This document shows, piece after piece, positions 44,457 through 58,315 of a stretch of 64,000 nucleotides of DNA. The DNA lies in assembly GCF_003429005.1 (NCBI RefSeq), contig NZ_QVQV01000003.1:620723-684722 (forward strand), in the 5' to 3' direction. The notes under the pieces are model-generated. The model did not search any database, was not told the DNA's origin, and saw nothing but the letters and a program-made list of their open reading frames with translations. The stretch is from Paraburkholderia sp. DHOC27 (lineage in GTDB: Bacteria > Pseudomonadota > Gammaproteobacteria > Burkholderiales > Burkholderiaceae). The position numbers and the translations under genes were made by a program. Position 1 is the first letter of the stretch. Each line of letters begins with the position of its first letter.

Positions 44457-45145
44457 CGGTTCGGCAGAAAAGTAACAGCGGTGGCGACAGGGAAGCGCTG
44501 TCGTCTTTGTTAGTCGAAGGGGTGGAGGAGTTAGGTCTTGACCTGAGTCAGTCCCAACTCGATAAGCTGCTCGACTACGTCGCTCTGCTCGGCAAATGGA
44601 ACGCCGTGTACAACCTCACGGCCATTCGCGATCCGCGGCAGATGCTGATTCAGCACATTCTGGATTCGCTTTCTATCGTGCCGCATCTGGCCGGCCGCGG
44701 GCCGTCGTCGGTACTAGACGTCGGGTCTGGCGGCGGCTTGCCGGGCATCGTGTTGGCGATTGTTTTACCGGACTGGACCATCACGGTAAACGACATCGTC
44801 CACAAGAAGACGGCGTTTCAATCGCAAGCCAAAGTAGAACTCGGACTTGGCAACCTGTCGGTCGTGACGGGGCGTGTCGAGTCGCTGCAACCCGGCGTTG
44901 AAGTGCCGGCTAAATTTGACGTGATCGTCTCGCGCGCATTCGCAGAACTCGCGGATTTCGTTACACTGGCCCGTCATCTGGTTGCGCAGAACGGAGCGAT
45001 CTGGGCCATGAAAGGCGTCCGTCCGGATGGCGAGATCGAGCGCCTGCCGGCGGGTGCGGAGGCCAGGCAGGTGATCCGGCTCAAGGTGCCGTCCCTCGAC
45101 GCGGAACGGCATCTCATCGAAGTCGTCCTTGCTCCCATTTCTTGA
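44453..45145 (+). CDS. rsmG: 16S rRNA G527 methyltransferase
   Basis: A 230-residue SAM-dependent methyltransferase (GidB). [16 protein letters not shown] is the cofactor-binding motif, followed by [10 protein letters not shown] and [12 protein letters not shown]. It makes m7G527 in 16S rRNA, and loss gives low-level streptomycin resistance in several bacteria. Its ATG overlaps the mnmG stop as ATGA, and parA follows after about 60 bases, so the block is probably one transcript. Confidence 0.95.
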   Translation: MTVRQKSNSGGDREALSSLLVEGVEELGLDLSQSQLDKLLDYVALLGKWNAVYNLTAIRDPRQMLIQHILDSLSIVPHLAGRGPSSVLDVGSGGGLPGIVLAIVLPDWTITVNDIVHKKTAFQSQAKVELGLGNLSVVTGRVESLQPGVEVPAKFDVIVSRAFAELADFVTLARHLVAQNGAIWAMKGVRPDGEIERLPAGAEARQVIRLKVPSLDAERHLIEVVLAPIS

Positions 45146-45208
45146 ATCAGATTTATCAGACATAAACGCATTCCGACTCATCCAGGCTGCATAAGGGACA
45201 CACCAACG

Positions 45209-45979
45209 ATGGCAAAAATCTTCTGTGTTGCGAACCAGAAGGGCGGCGTCGGCAAGACGACGACGACAGTCAACCTCGCCGCGAGCCTCGTATCGCAAGG
45301 ACAGCGTGTTCTCCTCATCGACCTGGATCCGCAGGGTAACGCCACGATGGGCAGCGGCATTGATAAGGCAGCCTGCACCAACACCGTCTACGAAGTGCTG
45401 GTGGATGGCGTGGCAATCGCAGACGCACGCACGCGGCCGGAAGCCGTGGGCTACGACGTGTTGCCCGCCAATCGTGAACTCGCCGGCGCCGAAGTCGAAC
45501 TGGTCAGCGTAGAGAACCGCGAGCGCCAGCTCAAGGATGCGCTGGCCGCCGTGGTGAATGAATACGATTTCGTCCTGATCGACTGTCCGCCGGCATTGTC
45601 CCTGCTGACGCTCAATGGTTTGTGCGCGGCGCATGGTGTGGTGATCCCGATGCAGTGCGAGTATTTCGCACTCGAAGGGCTGTCGGATCTGGTCAACACC
45701 ATCAAGCAGGTGCATGCCAACCTGAACCGCGATCTGAAGGTCATCGGCTTGCTGCGCGTCATGTTCGATCCGCGCATCACGCTGCAACAACAGGTTTCGG
45801 ACCAGCTGAAAGAGCATTTTGGCGACAAGGTGTTCGACGTCGTCATCCCGCGCAATGTGCGTCTGGCGGAGGCGCCCAGCTACGGCTTGCCGGGAGTGGT
45901 GTTCGACCGGGCATCGCGCGGCGCGCAGGCCTATGTGCAATTCGGCGCGGAAATGATCGAGCGGGTGCGCGCGATTTAA
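45209..45979 (+). CDS. parA: Chromosome partitioning ATPase ParA
   Basis: A 256-residue ParA/Soj protein with deviant Walker A KGGVGKTTTTVNLAASL at about residues 10-26, LIDLDPQGNATMG, and the Walker B-type FVLIDCPPALSLL. It has no N-terminal HTH, as is usual for chromosomal ParA. It binds DNA non-specifically in its ATP form and moves ParB-parS complexes. It lies directly before parB, within 4 kb of both parS sites. Confidence 0.96.
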   Translation: MAKIFCVANQKGGVGKTTTTVNLAASLVSQGQRVLLIDLDPQGNATMGSGIDKAACTNTVYEVLVDGVAIADARTRPEAVGYDVLPANRELAGAEVELVSVENRERQLKDALAAVVNEYDFVLIDCPPALSLLTLNGLCAAHGVVIPMQCEYFALEGLSDLVNTIKQVHANLNRDLKVIGLLRVMFDPRITLQQQVSDQLKEHFGDKVFDVVIPRNVRLAEAPSYGLPGVVFDRASRGAQAYVQFGAEMIERVRAI

Positions 45980-46102
45980 CGCGCAACTGAATAGCCGAAT
46001 CAGGCTAGATGCGTGTCACGCCATGCACAGAAAGGGCGGTCACGGGACAGCAGCAGAACGGAACCATTGAAGCGAGCCGGCGTTTTCATGAAAGGAAGCA
46101 CG

Positions 46103-46990
46103 ATGAATGCAGTAGCGAGGAAGAAGGGTTTGGGCCGCGGGCTGGAGGCCTTGCTCGGCGGCAGCGCGGACATCACCGAGGCGGTGAAGATCGAGGGCGC
46201 CCCGAACGTCTTGCCGCTCGGCAAGTTGCAGGCCGGCAAATATCAGCCGCGCACCCGCATGGACGAGGGCGCGTTGCAGGAACTCGCCGCGAGCATCCGT
46301 GCGCAAGGTTTGATGCAGCCCATCCTCGTGCGACCTGTCTCCGCCGACAAGTACGAAATCATCGCGGGCGAACGCCGTTTCCGCGCGGCCCGCCTGGCCG
46401 GACTCGATGAAGTGCCGGTGCTGGTCAGGGACGTACCCGATCAGGCAGCCGCCGCGATGGCGCTGATCGAGAACATCCAGCGCGAAGACCTGAACCCGCT
46501 TGAAGAAGCACAAGGCATCCAGCGGCTGCTCGATGAGTTCAGCTTTACGCATGAACAGGCGGCCGAGTCGGTGGGGCGCTCGCGCAGCGCCGTTTCCAAC
46601 TTGCTGCGCCTGCTGAATCTGGCCGCCCCCGTGCAAACCATGTTGCTCGCCGGTGACCTGGACATGGGCCACGCGCGTGCGCTGCTGGCGGTCGACGCGG
46701 CCACGCAGATCACGCTGGCTAACCAGGTGGTCAACAAGCGCATGTCGGTGCGCGAAACCGAAAAGCTGGTGACATCCACCACCAAGGCCGCGCCCGCCGT
46801 GAAGGCAAAGGCAAACAACGATGGCGGCCGTGATACGCGCCGTCTGGAAGAAGAACTGTCGGACTTGCTGGCCGCGACGGTCAAGATCAAGCTTGGCCGC
46901 CGTGGACGTGGCCAGGTGCTCGTGGATTTCGGCGACCTCGACGCACTGGAGGGCATTCTTGTCCGCCTGCGCGGCAGCGCGACCGCCTGA
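46103..46990 (+). CDS. parB: Chromosome partitioning protein ParB
   Basis: A 295-residue ParB/Spo0J protein. The CTP-binding region includes the GERRFRAARLAGL box (about residues 89-101) and ENIQREDLNPLEEA. The parS-reading HTH is GRSRSAVSNLLRLLNL (about 158-173). A dimerisation domain ends the protein. The start at 46103 follows AAAGGAAGCACG; an ATG five codons upstream is also possible. It should load on the parS sites at 42362 and 43916. Confidence 0.96.
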   Translation: MNAVARKKGLGRGLEALLGGSADITEAVKIEGAPNVLPLGKLQAGKYQPRTRMDEGALQELAASIRAQGLMQPILVRPVSADKYEIIAGERRFRAARLAGLDEVPVLVRDVPDQAAAAMALIENIQREDLNPLEEAQGIQRLLDEFSFTHEQAAESVGRSRSAVSNLLRLLNLAAPVQTMLLAGDLDMGHARALLAVDAATQITLANQVVNKRMSVRETEKLVTSTTKAAPAVKAKANNDGGRDTRRLEEELSDLLAATVKIKLGRRGRGQVLVDFGDLDALEGILVRLRGSATA

Positions 46991-47002
46991 CCGACGGTCG
47001 CC

Positions 47003-48151
47003 GTGACGAGCGCCGGGCACGACACCCAGACATCCAGCCACCCAGTACGCAAGCTCATCTCGTATGCGGCGAAGGAACCGGTACTGTCGGTTCTCGTCGT
47101 CGCGCTGATTGCGCTGCAGTGGCTGCATCCACGCCCCTGGCTTTCACTGCCGGGCCTGATAGACTGGCAGACGGTCCTGACATTGGCAGGACTCCTGATC
47201 TTGACCAAGGCAGTGGAATTGTCAGGATTCCTGATGTGGATGGCGCACCGCGTGGTCCATCACATCCGTTCGGAGCGCAGCCTCGCGTTTCTGCTGATTG
47301 GTCTCGCGGCCGCGCTTTCCACGCTGCTCACGAACGACGTCGCGTTGTTCGTCGTCATTCCGCTGACGTTGTCGCTTCACAAGCTCACGCCGTTGCCTTT
47401 GAAGCGGCTCGTGATTTTCATCGCGCTTGCGGTGAATGCAGGTTCGATCCTCACGCCGCTCGGCAATCCGCAAAACCTGTTTCTGTGGCAGACCAGCGGT
47501 GTTTCGTTCGGCAGTTTCGTCTGGGCGCTGGCACCGCTGTGCGCGGCATTGATGATCATGCTGTATGCGCTGACGGCCGTGAGCTTTCGCGGCAAGGCGC
47601 TCGATCTGTCTAAAGACGCCGAGCCGCATCCTGTCGACCGCACGCTGGTTGGCGTCGCCGCGGTGCTGTTCGTAGGTTTCGTTCTGCTCGCGGATTCGCA
47701 TCGTGCGGGCATCGGACTCGCGGCCATCATGCTCGGCTTCCTGCTGTGGCGACGCGAGATCGTCCTCAAGATCGACTGGCTGCTGCTGCTGATCTTCGTC
47801 TTCATGTTCATCGTGCTGCGCAGTGTCGCGGCGCTGCCGTGGGTGCATCAGACCGTCGGCCAACTCGGGCTTGCTACGCCGTTGCGCGCCTACGCCGCCG
47901 GGGCGGTGCTCTCACAGGCCATCAGTAACGTGCCGGCCGCGATCATGCTGGCCGAGTTCACCAAAAACTGGCGCGCGTTGGCGTTCGGCGTGAGCGTGGG
48001 AGGGTTTGGCATTGCCATTGGCTCATTGGCCAATCTCATCGCCGTACGCCTTTCAAATGAACGCGGCATGTGGCTGAAGTTTCACCTCTACGCCGTGCCA
48101 TTCTGGCTGGTCGCCGGGGTGGTCGGCGGGTGGCTTTTGTTGCATATATGA
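47003..48151 (+). CDS. Ion-transporter superfamily permease (ArsB/NhaD/SLC13-like)
   Basis: A 382-residue polytopic protein with about 10-11 hydrophobic helices. STLLTNDVALFVVIPLTL and NAGSILTPLGNPQNLFLW are the paired re-entrant-loop signatures of the ion-transporter superfamily, and SNVPAAIMLAEFT is the second half-site. Substrates in the superfamily include arsenite, sodium, sulfate and dicarboxylates; the sequence does not decide. It begins with GTG 12 bases after parB, so it may be cotranscribed with the par genes. Confidence 0.8.
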   Translation: MTSAGHDTQTSSHPVRKLISYAAKEPVLSVLVVALIALQWLHPRPWLSLPGLIDWQTVLTLAGLLILTKAVELSGFLMWMAHRVVHHIRSERSLAFLLIGLAAALSTLLTNDVALFVVIPLTLSLHKLTPLPLKRLVIFIALAVNAGSILTPLGNPQNLFLWQTSGVSFGSFVWALAPLCAALMIMLYALTAVSFRGKALDLSKDAEPHPVDRTLVGVAAVLFVGFVLLADSHRAGIGLAAIMLGFLLWRREIVLKIDWLLLLIFVFMFIVLRSVAALPWVHQTVGQLGLATPLRAYAAGAVLSQAISNVPAAIMLAEFTKNWRALAFGVSVGGFGIAIGSLANLIAVRLSNERGMWLKFHLYAVPFWLVAGVVGGWLLLHI

Positions 48152-48324
48152 CACGGACGCGGAAGCGTCATCGTGGTACGTCGCGAGCACCAGGTCGGGC
48201 CAACGCCAATTGCATTTTTAGCCGTCCCCCGACAGTCTTACAGTTGACGTCCGTTACCGTCCAAAAGCCGTTCTTCCGCATGATGGGGTGGCGTTTCACG
48301 CGCTTTATTGAACGGCCTAAAGTC

Positions 48325-48353
48325 TTGAATTGCCTGCAACTATCGCTTACAAT
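48325..48353 (+). promoter_or_regulatory. Probable sigma-70 promoter of the ATP synthase operon
   Basis: TTGAAT (48325-48330) and TACAAT (48348-48353) are exactly 17 bases apart, 80 bases before the atpI ATG. It is the best promoter match upstream of the atp genes. Confidence 0.75.
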
Positions 48354-48432
48354 CGCCCGGATTTAATTGCACGGCAACCCCGTAAGTACTGCGTAAGCTG
48401 ACGGGCTGGAATACGACTTTCGGAACACTGCG

Positions 48433-48978
48433 ATGGCGGTCAAAACGTCGAATCAAGCGCCGGAAAATGGGCACGACGAACCCCGCGAAGCGCACCACGT
48501 TTCCGCCGTCACCTCCGGTCAGTCGTCCACGCGCGAAGAGGCGTGGGACGCCGAGCAACAAGATAACAATATCGTTCCGCTCACGCGGGCTGAAGCGGAA
48601 AAGCTCTTCGGTCCAAACGTGAGTCGTCCATCGCGTGTCACGCCTTTCAAGGTCGTGGCGGCGCAAATGGTTTTGTCCCTGGGTGCTACGCTGGTGTGGT
48701 GGCTGTTCTACAAGCCGCCGGGCGCTGCTGCGCTGTCCGCGTTCCTGGGGGGAGCAATTTGCTGGGTGCCAGGCGCGCTGTTTGCGGCGCGCCTAAGAAC
48801 ACTGAGCGGCGCCGAAACAGTCATGAGCTGGATGATCGGCGAAGCGCTCAAGATGGGGACAACGATTGCGATGTTCGTAGCCATCGCATTCTGGTATCAC
48901 GACGTACGCTGGGTGCCGCTGCTCGTGACCTACCTCATTGCTTTGAAGACGTACTGGATCGCGCTCGCGTGGCGATGA
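48433..48978 (+). CDS. atpI: ATP synthase protein I
   Basis: A 181-residue protein with a hydrophilic N-terminal region of about 75 residues and four hydrophobic segments, as in AtpI. AtpI is thought to assist assembly of the c-ring. The charged N-terminus is longer than in many relatives. It is the first gene of the atp operon, 155 bases before atpB. Confidence 0.85.
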   Translation: MAVKTSNQAPENGHDEPREAHHVSAVTSGQSSTREEAWDAEQQDNNIVPLTRAEAEKLFGPNVSRPSRVTPFKVVAAQMVLSLGATLVWWLFYKPPGAAALSAFLGGAICWVPGALFAARLRTLSGAETVMSWMIGEALKMGTTIAMFVAIAFWYHDVRWVPLLVTYLIALKTYWIALAWR

Positions 48979-49049
48979 CGCCTGACGCGGATGCAACGAG
49001 ATACTGGCTGGCGCGAGGCGCCGGCAAAAGGCGCGCGAGTATGACATGA

Positions 49050-49985
<936 letters not shown>

Positions 49986-50045
49986 CCTGCTCTGTCGACA
50001 AAGAATCGCTTTAAATTTTCAAATCCCAGTTCCAACCAGTTCTAA

Positions 50046-50339
<294 letters not shown>

Positions 50340-50477
50340 GGTTCCTCGGAAGTTTGCGCCTGAGCTATAACTGGTAAGGGCGCAGGGCGGAACGGGCACT
50401 CGGGCGCTGATCGAATACAGAATCGATGAGCGCCTTGCCGTTTCACTTTCCGAACTAGCAACGTTTAAGGAAACACC

Positions 50478-50948
50478 GTGAATCTCAACGCAACCCTGTT
50501 TGCGCAAATGGTCGTGTTCCTGATCCTCGCGTGGTTCACGATGAAGTTCGTGTGGCCGCCGTTGGTCAACGCCCTCGACGAGCGCGCAAAGAAGATCGCC
50601 GACGGTTTGTCTGCCGCTGAAAAGGGCAAGGCTGAACTGGAAGCGGCTCACAAGCGCGTCGACCAGGAACTGGCGCAGGCACGCAACGACGGCCAGCAAC
50701 GCATTGCCGACGCCGAAAAGCGCGCAGTCGCGCTGGCTGACGAAATCAAGGCGCAGGCGCAAGCTGAAGCCGCCCGTATCCTCGCGCAAGCGAAGGCCGA
50801 TGCAGATCAGCAGGTCGTGAAGGCGCGTGAAGCGCTGCGCGGCGAAGTGGCTGCGCTGGCGGTCAAGGGCGCTGAACAGATCCTGAAGCGCGAAGTCGAC
50901 CAGGCGGCACATGCCGACCTGCTGAATCAACTGAAAGCCGAGCTCTGA
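50478..50948 (+). CDS. atpF: ATP synthase F0 subunit b
   Basis: A 156-residue subunit with one N-terminal membrane helix ([20 protein letters not shown]) and a long charged helix rich in Ala/Glu/Lys, which forms the peripheral stalk coiled coil. It starts with GTG at 50478 after AAGGAAACACC. Only two bases separate it from atpH. Confidence 0.96.
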   Translation: MNLNATLFAQMVVFLILAWFTMKFVWPPLVNALDERAKKIADGLSAAEKGKAELEAAHKRVDQELAQARNDGQQRIADAEKRAVALADEIKAQAQAEAARILAQAKADADQQVVKAREALRGEVAALAVKGAEQILKREVDQAAHADLLNQLKAEL

Positions 50949-50950
50949 TC

Positions 50951-51490
50951 ATGGCCGAACTTGCAACCATCGCCCGTCCGTACGCAGAAGCGCTGTTTGG
51001 CGTGGCCGAAGCTGGTGACGTCGCCGCCTGGTCCTCGTTCGTGCAGGAATTGGCACAGGTTGCGCGTCTGCCCGAAGTGCTGTCTATCGCCACGAGCCCG
51101 AAGGTAAGCCGCGCCCAGGTCAGCGATCTGCTGCTGGCTGCGGTCAAGTCGCCGCTCAAGGACAACGCGCAGGCGAAGAATCTGGTGCAAATGCTGGTGG
51201 ACAACCACCGTCTGCAATTGCTGCCCGAAATCGCCGAGCAGTTCGAAGCGTTGAAGAACGCCCGTGAAGGCGCGGCTGACGCGTTGATCGTCAGCGCGTT
51301 TCCGCTCGAAGGCGCCCAGCTGGATGAACTCGTCGCCAGTCTCGAACGCAAGTTCAAGCGCAAGCTGAAGCCCGTGGTCGAGATCGACTCGTCGCTGATC
51401 GGCGGAGTGCGCGTGACGGTCGGCGATGAAGTGCTCGATACCTCGGTCCGCGCGCGGCTTGCCAGCATGCAAACGGCTCTGACGGCCTGA
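50951..51490 (+). CDS. atpH: ATP synthase F1 subunit delta
   Basis: A 179-residue OSCP/delta subunit beginning [12 protein letters not shown], with the C-terminal [21 protein letters not shown] signature. It links F1 to the b-subunit stalk. It follows atpF by two bases and precedes atpA by 58 bases. Confidence 0.96.
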   Translation: MAELATIARPYAEALFGVAEAGDVAAWSSFVQELAQVARLPEVLSIATSPKVSRAQVSDLLLAAVKSPLKDNAQAKNLVQMLVDNHRLQLLPEIAEQFEALKNAREGAADALIVSAFPLEGAQLDELVASLERKFKRKLKPVVEIDSSLIGGVRVTVGDEVLDTSVRARLASMQTALTA

Positions 51491-51548
51491 AGCGCCGCAA
51501 GCGCTTAAGCGGCTGGCACGCAACAGAATTGACTATCAGGAGCGAATA

Positions 51549-53090
51549 ATGCAACTCAATCCCTCTGAGATCAGCGAGCTGATCAAGAGCCGGATCCAGG
51601 GCCTTGAAGCGAGCGCAGACGTTCGCAACCAGGGCACCGTGATCTCCGTGACCGACGGTATCGTGCGTATTCACGGCCTGTCGGAAGTGATGCAGGGCGA
51701 AATGCTCGAATTCCCGGGCAACACCTACGGTCTCGCACTGAACCTCGAGCGCGACTCGGTCGGCGCCGTGATTCTGGGTGAGTACGAACACATTTCGGAA
51801 GGCGACATCGTCAAGACGACGGGCCGCATTCTCGAAGTGCCGGTGGGTCCGGAACTGCTCGGCCGCGTCGTCGACGCACTCGGCAACCCGATCGACGGCA
51901 AGGGCCCGATCAACGCGAAGAAGACCGACGCAATCGAAAAGATTGCACCGGGCGTGATCTGGCGTAAGTCGGTGTCGGAGCCGGTCCAGACCGGCCTGAA
52001 GTCGATCGACGCAATGGTGCCGGTTGGCCGTGGCCAGCGCGAGCTGATCATTGGCGACCGTCAGTGCGGCAAGACCGCCGTTGCGGTTGACGCGATCATC
52101 AACCAGAAGGGCAAGAACCTGTTCTGTATCTACGTCGCGATCGGTCAGAAAGCGTCGTCGATCATGAACGTGGTGCGCAAGCTCGAAGAAACCGGCGCGA
52201 TGGAATACACCATCGTCGTGGCGGCTTCGGCTTCGGAATCGGCTGCGATGCAATACCTCGCACCGTACGCCGGCTGCTCGATGGGCGAATACTTCCGCGA
52301 CCGCGGTCAAGACGCGCTGATCGTGTACGACGACTTGACCAAGCAAGCGTGGGCATACCGTCAGATCTCGCTGCTGCTGCGCCGCCCGCCGGGCCGCGAA
52401 GCGTATCCGGGTGACGTGTTCTATCTGCACTCGCGTCTGCTGGAGCGTGCTGCACGCGTTTCGGAAGAGTACGTCGAGAAGTTCACCAACGGTGAAGTCA
52501 AGGGCAAGAGCGGTTCGCTGACGGCACTGCCGGTCATTGAAACGCAGGCTGGCGACGTGACCGCGTTCGTTCCGACGAACGTGATCTCGATTACCGACGG
52601 CCAGATCTTCCTGGAAACCGACCTCTTCAACGCAGGTATCCGCCCGGCTATTAACGCCGGCGTGTCGGTGTCGCGTGTGGGCGGTGCCGCTCAGACGAAG
52701 GTCGTGAAGAAGCTGTCGGGCGGTATCCGTACCGACCTCGCGCAGTACCGTGAACTGGCTGCGTTCGCGCAGTTCGCTTCCGACCTCGACGAAGCCACCC
52801 GCAAGCAGCTGGAACGCGGCCGCCGCGTGACGGAACTGCTCAAGCAGCCGCAGTATCAGCCGCTGCAGGTGTGGGAGCTGGCGGTTGCGCTGTTCGCAGC
52901 GAACAACGGCTACCTCGACGATCTGGAAGTCGCGCAAGTGCTGCCGTTCGAAAAGGGCCTGCGTGAGCAACTGAAGTCGAAGCACGCTGACCTGATCAAG
53001 CGCATCGAAGACACCAAGGAACTCTCGAAGGACGACGAAGGCCTGCTGCATACGGCTATCAAAGACTTCAAGAAGTCCGGCGCTTATTGA
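51549..53090 (+). CDS. atpA: ATP synthase F1 subunit alpha
   Basis: A 513-residue alpha subunit. The P-loop is [13 protein letters not shown] near residues 169-181, and the ATPase alpha/beta signature region [16 protein letters not shown] is intact. It supplies the non-catalytic nucleotide sites and the arginine finger. AGGAGCGAATA precedes the ATG. The long opposite-strand open frame across it is a composition artefact. Confidence 0.98.
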   Translation: MQLNPSEISELIKSRIQGLEASADVRNQGTVISVTDGIVRIHGLSEVMQGEMLEFPGNTYGLALNLERDSVGAVILGEYEHISEGDIVKTTGRILEVPVGPELLGRVVDALGNPIDGKGPINAKKTDAIEKIAPGVIWRKSVSEPVQTGLKSIDAMVPVGRGQRELIIGDRQCGKTAVAVDAIINQKGKNLFCIYVAIGQKASSIMNVVRKLEETGAMEYTIVVAASASESAAMQYLAPYAGCSMGEYFRDRGQDALIVYDDLTKQAWAYRQISLLLRRPPGREAYPGDVFYLHSRLLERAARVSEEYVEKFTNGEVKGKSGSLTALPVIETQAGDVTAFVPTNVISITDGQIFLETDLFNAGIRPAINAGVSVSRVGGAAQTKVVKKLSGGIRTDLAQYRELAAFAQFASDLDEATRKQLERGRRVTELLKQPQYQPLQVWELAVALFAANNGYLDDLEVAQVLPFEKGLREQLKSKHADLIKRIEDTKELSKDDEGLLHTAIKDFKKSGAY

Positions 53091-53181
53091 TCCGCGAGTG
53101 ACCCGCAAGGCATAAACGGACCTTGAAGCGGCGCGGGCCGCATGAACATGCCCCCGCGCTGCTTCGATGAAGGAGCAAGCA

Positions 53182-54066
53182 ATGGCTGGAATGAAGGAAA
53201 TTCGCGGCAAGATCAAGAGCGTGCAAAACACGCGCAAGATCACAAAAGCGATGGAGATGGTGGCCGCATCGAAGATGCGCCGCGCTCAGGAGCGCATGCG
53301 CGCTGCTCGCCCGTATGCCGACAAGGTCCGCGACATCGCTGCGCACATGAGCCGTGCGAACCCCGAGTATCGTCACCCGTTCATGGTGTCGAACGAGGGC
53401 GCGAAGACGGCCGGCATCATCCTCGTCACGACCGATAAGGGTCTGTGCGGCGGGATGAACACCAACGTGCTGCGTGCGTCGCTGCAGAAGTTCAAGGAAC
53501 TGGAAGGCAAGGGCCAGACGATCGAAGCAACGGCGATCGGCAGCAAGGGTCTGGGTTTCCTGAATCGTCTGCGTGCGAAGGTTGTGTCGAACGTCGTGGC
53601 GCTGGGCGACACGCCGCACCTCGAGAAGTTGATCGGCGCGGTGAAGGTGCAGCTCGACATGTACTCGGAAGGCAAGATCTCGGCGGTGTACCTGGCGTAC
53701 ACGCGCTTCGTCAATACGATGAAGCAGGAGCCGGTGATCGAGCAACTGCTGCCGCTGTCGGCAGAGCAGTTCGAGCGCACGGAAGAAGATGGCACGACGC
53801 CGAACACGTCGTGGGACTACATCTACGAACCGGACGCGCAGGCCGTGGTGGACGAGTTGCTCGTGCGTTATGTCGAGGCGCTGGTGTACCAGGCCGTGGC
53901 GGAAAACATGGCGTCGGAGCAGTCGGCCCGTATGGTCGCCATGAAGGCCGCTTCGGACAATGCGAAGACGGTCATCAACGATCTGCAGCTCGTGTACAAC
54001 AAGAGCCGCCAGGCAGCGATCACGAAAGAACTGTCGGAAATCGTCGGTGGTGCAGCGGCCGTCTGA
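53182..54066 (+). CDS. atpG: ATP synthase F1 subunit gamma
   Basis: A 294-residue gamma subunit beginning [20 protein letters not shown] and ending with the long C-terminal helix ([19 protein letters not shown]). It is the central rotor shaft. The start at 53182 is chosen over one five codons upstream because of the conserved MAGMKEI opening and the GAAGGAGCAAGC site. Confidence 0.97.
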   Translation: MAGMKEIRGKIKSVQNTRKITKAMEMVAASKMRRAQERMRAARPYADKVRDIAAHMSRANPEYRHPFMVSNEGAKTAGIILVTTDKGLCGGMNTNVLRASLQKFKELEGKGQTIEATAIGSKGLGFLNRLRAKVVSNVVALGDTPHLEKLIGAVKVQLDMYSEGKISAVYLAYTRFVNTMKQEPVIEQLLPLSAEQFERTEEDGTTPNTSWDYIYEPDAQAVVDELLVRYVEALVYQAVAENMASEQSARMVAMKAASDNAKTVINDLQLVYNKSRQAAITKELSEIVGGAAAV

Positions 54067-54150
54067 CCGTCAAGGTCGGGCATACCGCTTCGTGTGCGCC
54101 TCGTTGGCGCACCTCACCGAAACTGCGCCTTTGCGCGAGTGAAGAATTGA

Positions 54151-55563
<1,413 letters not shown>

Positions 55564-55716
55564 CGGTCGGGTGTAACGAGGTGGGCGTCGGTTCGTCAGC
55601 GTTGACTGTCTTTTGGGTAGTCTTCCGCGAAGCCGCCGCCTCGCAATACGCTCAACCCGCCTTACATGGGACGAGAGTGGGTGCGAAAGCGCTTACCCTC
55701 GTCGACAGGAGTCGAT

Positions 55717-56142
55717 ATGGCAACCATTAAAGTAGACGTCGTCAGCGCGGAAGAGCAGATCTTCTCGGGTCAGGCGAAATTCGTAGCGCTGCCGGGCGAA
55801 GCGGGTGAACTGGGCATTCTGCCGGGTCACACGCCGCTCATCACGCGGATTCGTCCGGGTGCGGTGCGCATCGAAGCGGAGAACGGCGACGAAGAGTTCG
55901 TGTTTGTCGCCGGCGGCATTCTGGAAATTCAACCGGGTGCGGTGACGGTGCTGGCTGACACGGCCATCCGTGGCAGCGACCTCGACGAAGCCAAGGCCGA
56001 AGAAGCCCGTAAGCGCGCTGAAGAGGCGCTGCAAAACACGGGCTCGAACCTCGAGTACGCTACCGCTCAGGCGGAACTCGCGTACGCGACGGCTCAGCTC
56101 GCGGCAATCCAGCGCCTGCGCAAGCTGCGCGGTCAGCAGTAA
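55717..56142 (+). CDS. atpC: ATP synthase F1 subunit epsilon
   Basis: A 141-residue epsilon subunit. The N-terminal beta-sandwich has [18 protein letters not shown] and [17 protein letters not shown]; two C-terminal helices follow. It couples rotation and can inhibit ATP hydrolysis. The start at 55717 follows ACAGGAGTCGAT. It is the last gene of the operon and is followed by a terminator. Confidence 0.96.
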   Translation: MATIKVDVVSAEEQIFSGQAKFVALPGEAGELGILPGHTPLITRIRPGAVRIEAENGDEEFVFVAGGILEIQPGAVTVLADTAIRGSDLDEAKAEEARKRAEEALQNTGSNLEYATAQAELAYATAQLAAIQRLRKLRGQQ

Positions 56143-56172
56143 GCTCCAGGCCACGAGCGCAGTCAGCAGCAA

Positions 56173-56203
56173 ATGAAAAGCAGCCCTAGTGGCTGCTTTT
56201 TTT
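56173..56203 (+). terminator. Intrinsic terminator of the atp operon
   Basis: AAAGCAGCC and GGCTGCTTT form a nine-base stem with a CTAGT loop, followed by eight T residues, 30 bases after atpC. Confidence 0.9.
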
Positions 56204-56374
56204 TCGCCTTCAATTTGACGTTTACGGAAAGGTGAGCAGAAATGCGTCGGATGCGCAGCGGTGCGTTGGGCGCGTCGGTTTGCGGGTAACACTTGATGCC
56301 GCGTCGCCCAGCGCCGATGCACAATCGGCCTCAAATTCGTTCGACTGAGCGGGCAAAACTCACGGAGACACACC

Positions 56375-58105
56375 ATGTCGACCAAAACGTCAGGTGAAGA
56401 CGCGCTCATCAAACCGAAAGACGGACTTTCCTACGTGCGTGGCTCGACGCAAACACCACTCAGCGACGCGACGGTTGCGCAATTTCTGCGTGAGACGATG
56501 GAGCGTTTTCCGGATCGGCCAGCCGTAGTGTTCCGCGAGCAGGGTATCCGCTGGACGTGGCGGGAATTTGCGCTCGAAGTCGACGTGTTTGCGGCGGGCC
56601 TGGCCGCACTCGGCATCGTCAAGGGGGATCGAGTCGGCATCTGGTCGCCGAACCGGGTCGAATGGCTGCTGACGCAGTTTGCCACCGCGCGGATCGGGGC
56701 GGTGCTGGTCAACATCAACCCGGCCTACCGGTTGACCGAGCTCGACTATGCGTTGAACAAGGTGGGCTGCAAGGCCCTCGTGACGGCGGACTGCTTCAAG
56801 TCATCGAAGTATCTGGCGATGCTGCAGGAGCTCGCCCCGCAGCTCGCGGATCACGCGCCCGGCGATCTGCATGCACCACGTTTGCCTAACCTGCGGATCG
56901 TGATTCGCATGGGCGACACCGAAACGTCCGGCATGCTGACGCTCTCAGAGGTCATCGAACTGGGCCGGACCACACTCGACCCGCTGGCGCTCGATGCAAT
57001 CGGTGCGGACCTGCGCGCCGACGATCCCATCAACATCCAGTTCACCAGCGGCACGACCGGCAGCCCCAAGGGCGCCACGCTCACGCATCGCAACGTGGTC
57101 AACAACGCGCGCTTTATCGCGATGGCCATGCGTCTTTCGGAACAGGACGGGTTGTGCATTCCCGTTCCGCTTTATCACTGCTTCGGCATGGTGCTGGCCG
57201 TGCTGGCATGCGTTTCAGTGGGCGCCGCGATGGTGTTCCCCGGCGAAGGCTTCGATCCGGCCGCGACGCTCGCCGCCGTGTCGGAGGAGGGTTGCACGGC
57301 GTTGCATGGCGTCCCGACCATGTTTATCGCGGAGCTCGATCATCCCGCGTTCGCCTCGTTCGACTTCACCCGGCTTCGGACCGGCATCATGGCGGGTTCG
57401 CCGTGTCCGATCGAAACCATGAAGAAGGTGGTGTCGCGCATGCATCTGGCCGAAATCACGATCGCCTACGGGATGACGGAGACAAGTCCGGTGTCCTTCC
57501 AGAGTTCGACCTCGGATCCGCTGGACAAGCGCACCTGTACGGTCGGACGCGTCCAGCCGCATCTCGAAGTGAAGATCGTGGATGCGCTCGGGCAGATCGT
57601 GCCGATAGGCGAGACTGGCGAGTTGTGCACAAAGGGCTACTCGGTGATGCAGGGCTATTGGGGCGACGAAGCAAAAACGCGCGAAAGCATTGTCGACGGC
57701 TGGATGCACACCGGCGATCTCGCGACGCTCGATGCCGATGGCTACTGCAACATCGTCGGGCGGCTCAAGGACATGTTGATCCGCGGCGGCGAGAACATCT
57801 ATCCGCGTGAGATCGAAGAGTTTCTGTTCCGTCACCCCAAGATTCAGAGCGTGCAGGTGTTTGGCGTGCCCGACCCGAAGTACGGCGAGGAGATTTGCGC
57901 GTGGATCGTGTTGCGGGCGGGCGAGCAGGCGAGTACCGAAGAGATTCAGGCCTTCTGCCACGGTCAGATCGCGCACTACAAGGTGCCGCGGTACATCCGT
58001 TTTGTCGACGAACTGCCCATGACCGTCACCGGCAAGGCGCAGAAGTTCGTGATGCGCGAACGGATGATTCGCGAGCTGAATCTGCAGCAGAACGGGACGG
58101 CTTGA
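56375..58105 (+). CDS. Fatty-acyl-CoA synthetase (AMP-binding ligase)
   Basis: A 576-residue ANL-superfamily enzyme. The phosphate-binding loop is [18 protein letters not shown] near residue 220, then YGMTETSP, and the [22 protein letters not shown] hinge region. The adenylation Lys lies in TGKAQK near the C-terminus. It converts a carboxylic acid to its CoA thioester through an acyl-AMP. Chain-length preference is not readable; medium- or long-chain fatty acids are likely. ACGGAGACACACC precedes the ATG. Confidence 0.92.
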   Translation: MSTKTSGEDALIKPKDGLSYVRGSTQTPLSDATVAQFLRETMERFPDRPAVVFREQGIRWTWREFALEVDVFAAGLAALGIVKGDRVGIWSPNRVEWLLTQFATARIGAVLVNINPAYRLTELDYALNKVGCKALVTADCFKSSKYLAMLQELAPQLADHAPGDLHAPRLPNLRIVIRMGDTETSGMLTLSEVIELGRTTLDPLALDAIGADLRADDPINIQFTSGTTGSPKGATLTHRNVVNNARFIAMAMRLSEQDGLCIPVPLYHCFGMVLAVLACVSVGAAMVFPGEGFDPAATLAAVSEEGCTALHGVPTMFIAELDHPAFASFDFTRLRTGIMAGSPCPIETMKKVVSRMHLAEITIAYGMTETSPVSFQSSTSDPLDKRTCTVGRVQPHLEVKIVDALGQIVPIGETGELCTKGYSVMQGYWGDEAKTRESIVDGWMHTGDLATLDADGYCNIVGRLKDMLIRGGENIYPREIEEFLFRHPKIQSVQVFGVPDPKYGEEICAWIVLRAGEQASTEEIQAFCHGQIAHYKVPRYIRFVDELPMTVTGKAQKFVMRERMIRELNLQQNGTA

Positions 58106-58288
58106 TCACCCGACCGGGGACCGGCGCAGGGAAGCAAGGCGTTTTGAACGGTGTTTGAATGCAACAACGGCGCAGCGCAAAAACGCGCGCCGCGCCGTTG
58201 AAGAACAGACGTAGTCAGAACACCTGGCGCGCCGGTTTGTAACAAGACCGACAGACAAAACCGACAACGCGCAAACGTTTGGCTAGGG

Positions 58289-58315
58289 AAAAAAAAAGCG
58301 GGCCTGGAGCCCGCT
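58289..58315 (-). terminator. Intrinsic terminator on the minus strand
   Basis: AGCGGGC and GCCCGCT form a seven-base stem (58297-58315), followed on the minus strand by nine T residues. On the plus strand only A residues follow, so it ends a minus-strand transcript. The nearest minus-strand gene, pheC, ends almost 700 bases away. Confidence 0.8.

Noticed and set aside
51354..53243. 629-codon minus-strand open frame opposite atpA, with similar ones opposite atpD (54070-55491) and priA (62175-63917)
   Set aside because: Each mirrors a certain gene and shows no family resemblance, ribosome-binding site or domain of its own.
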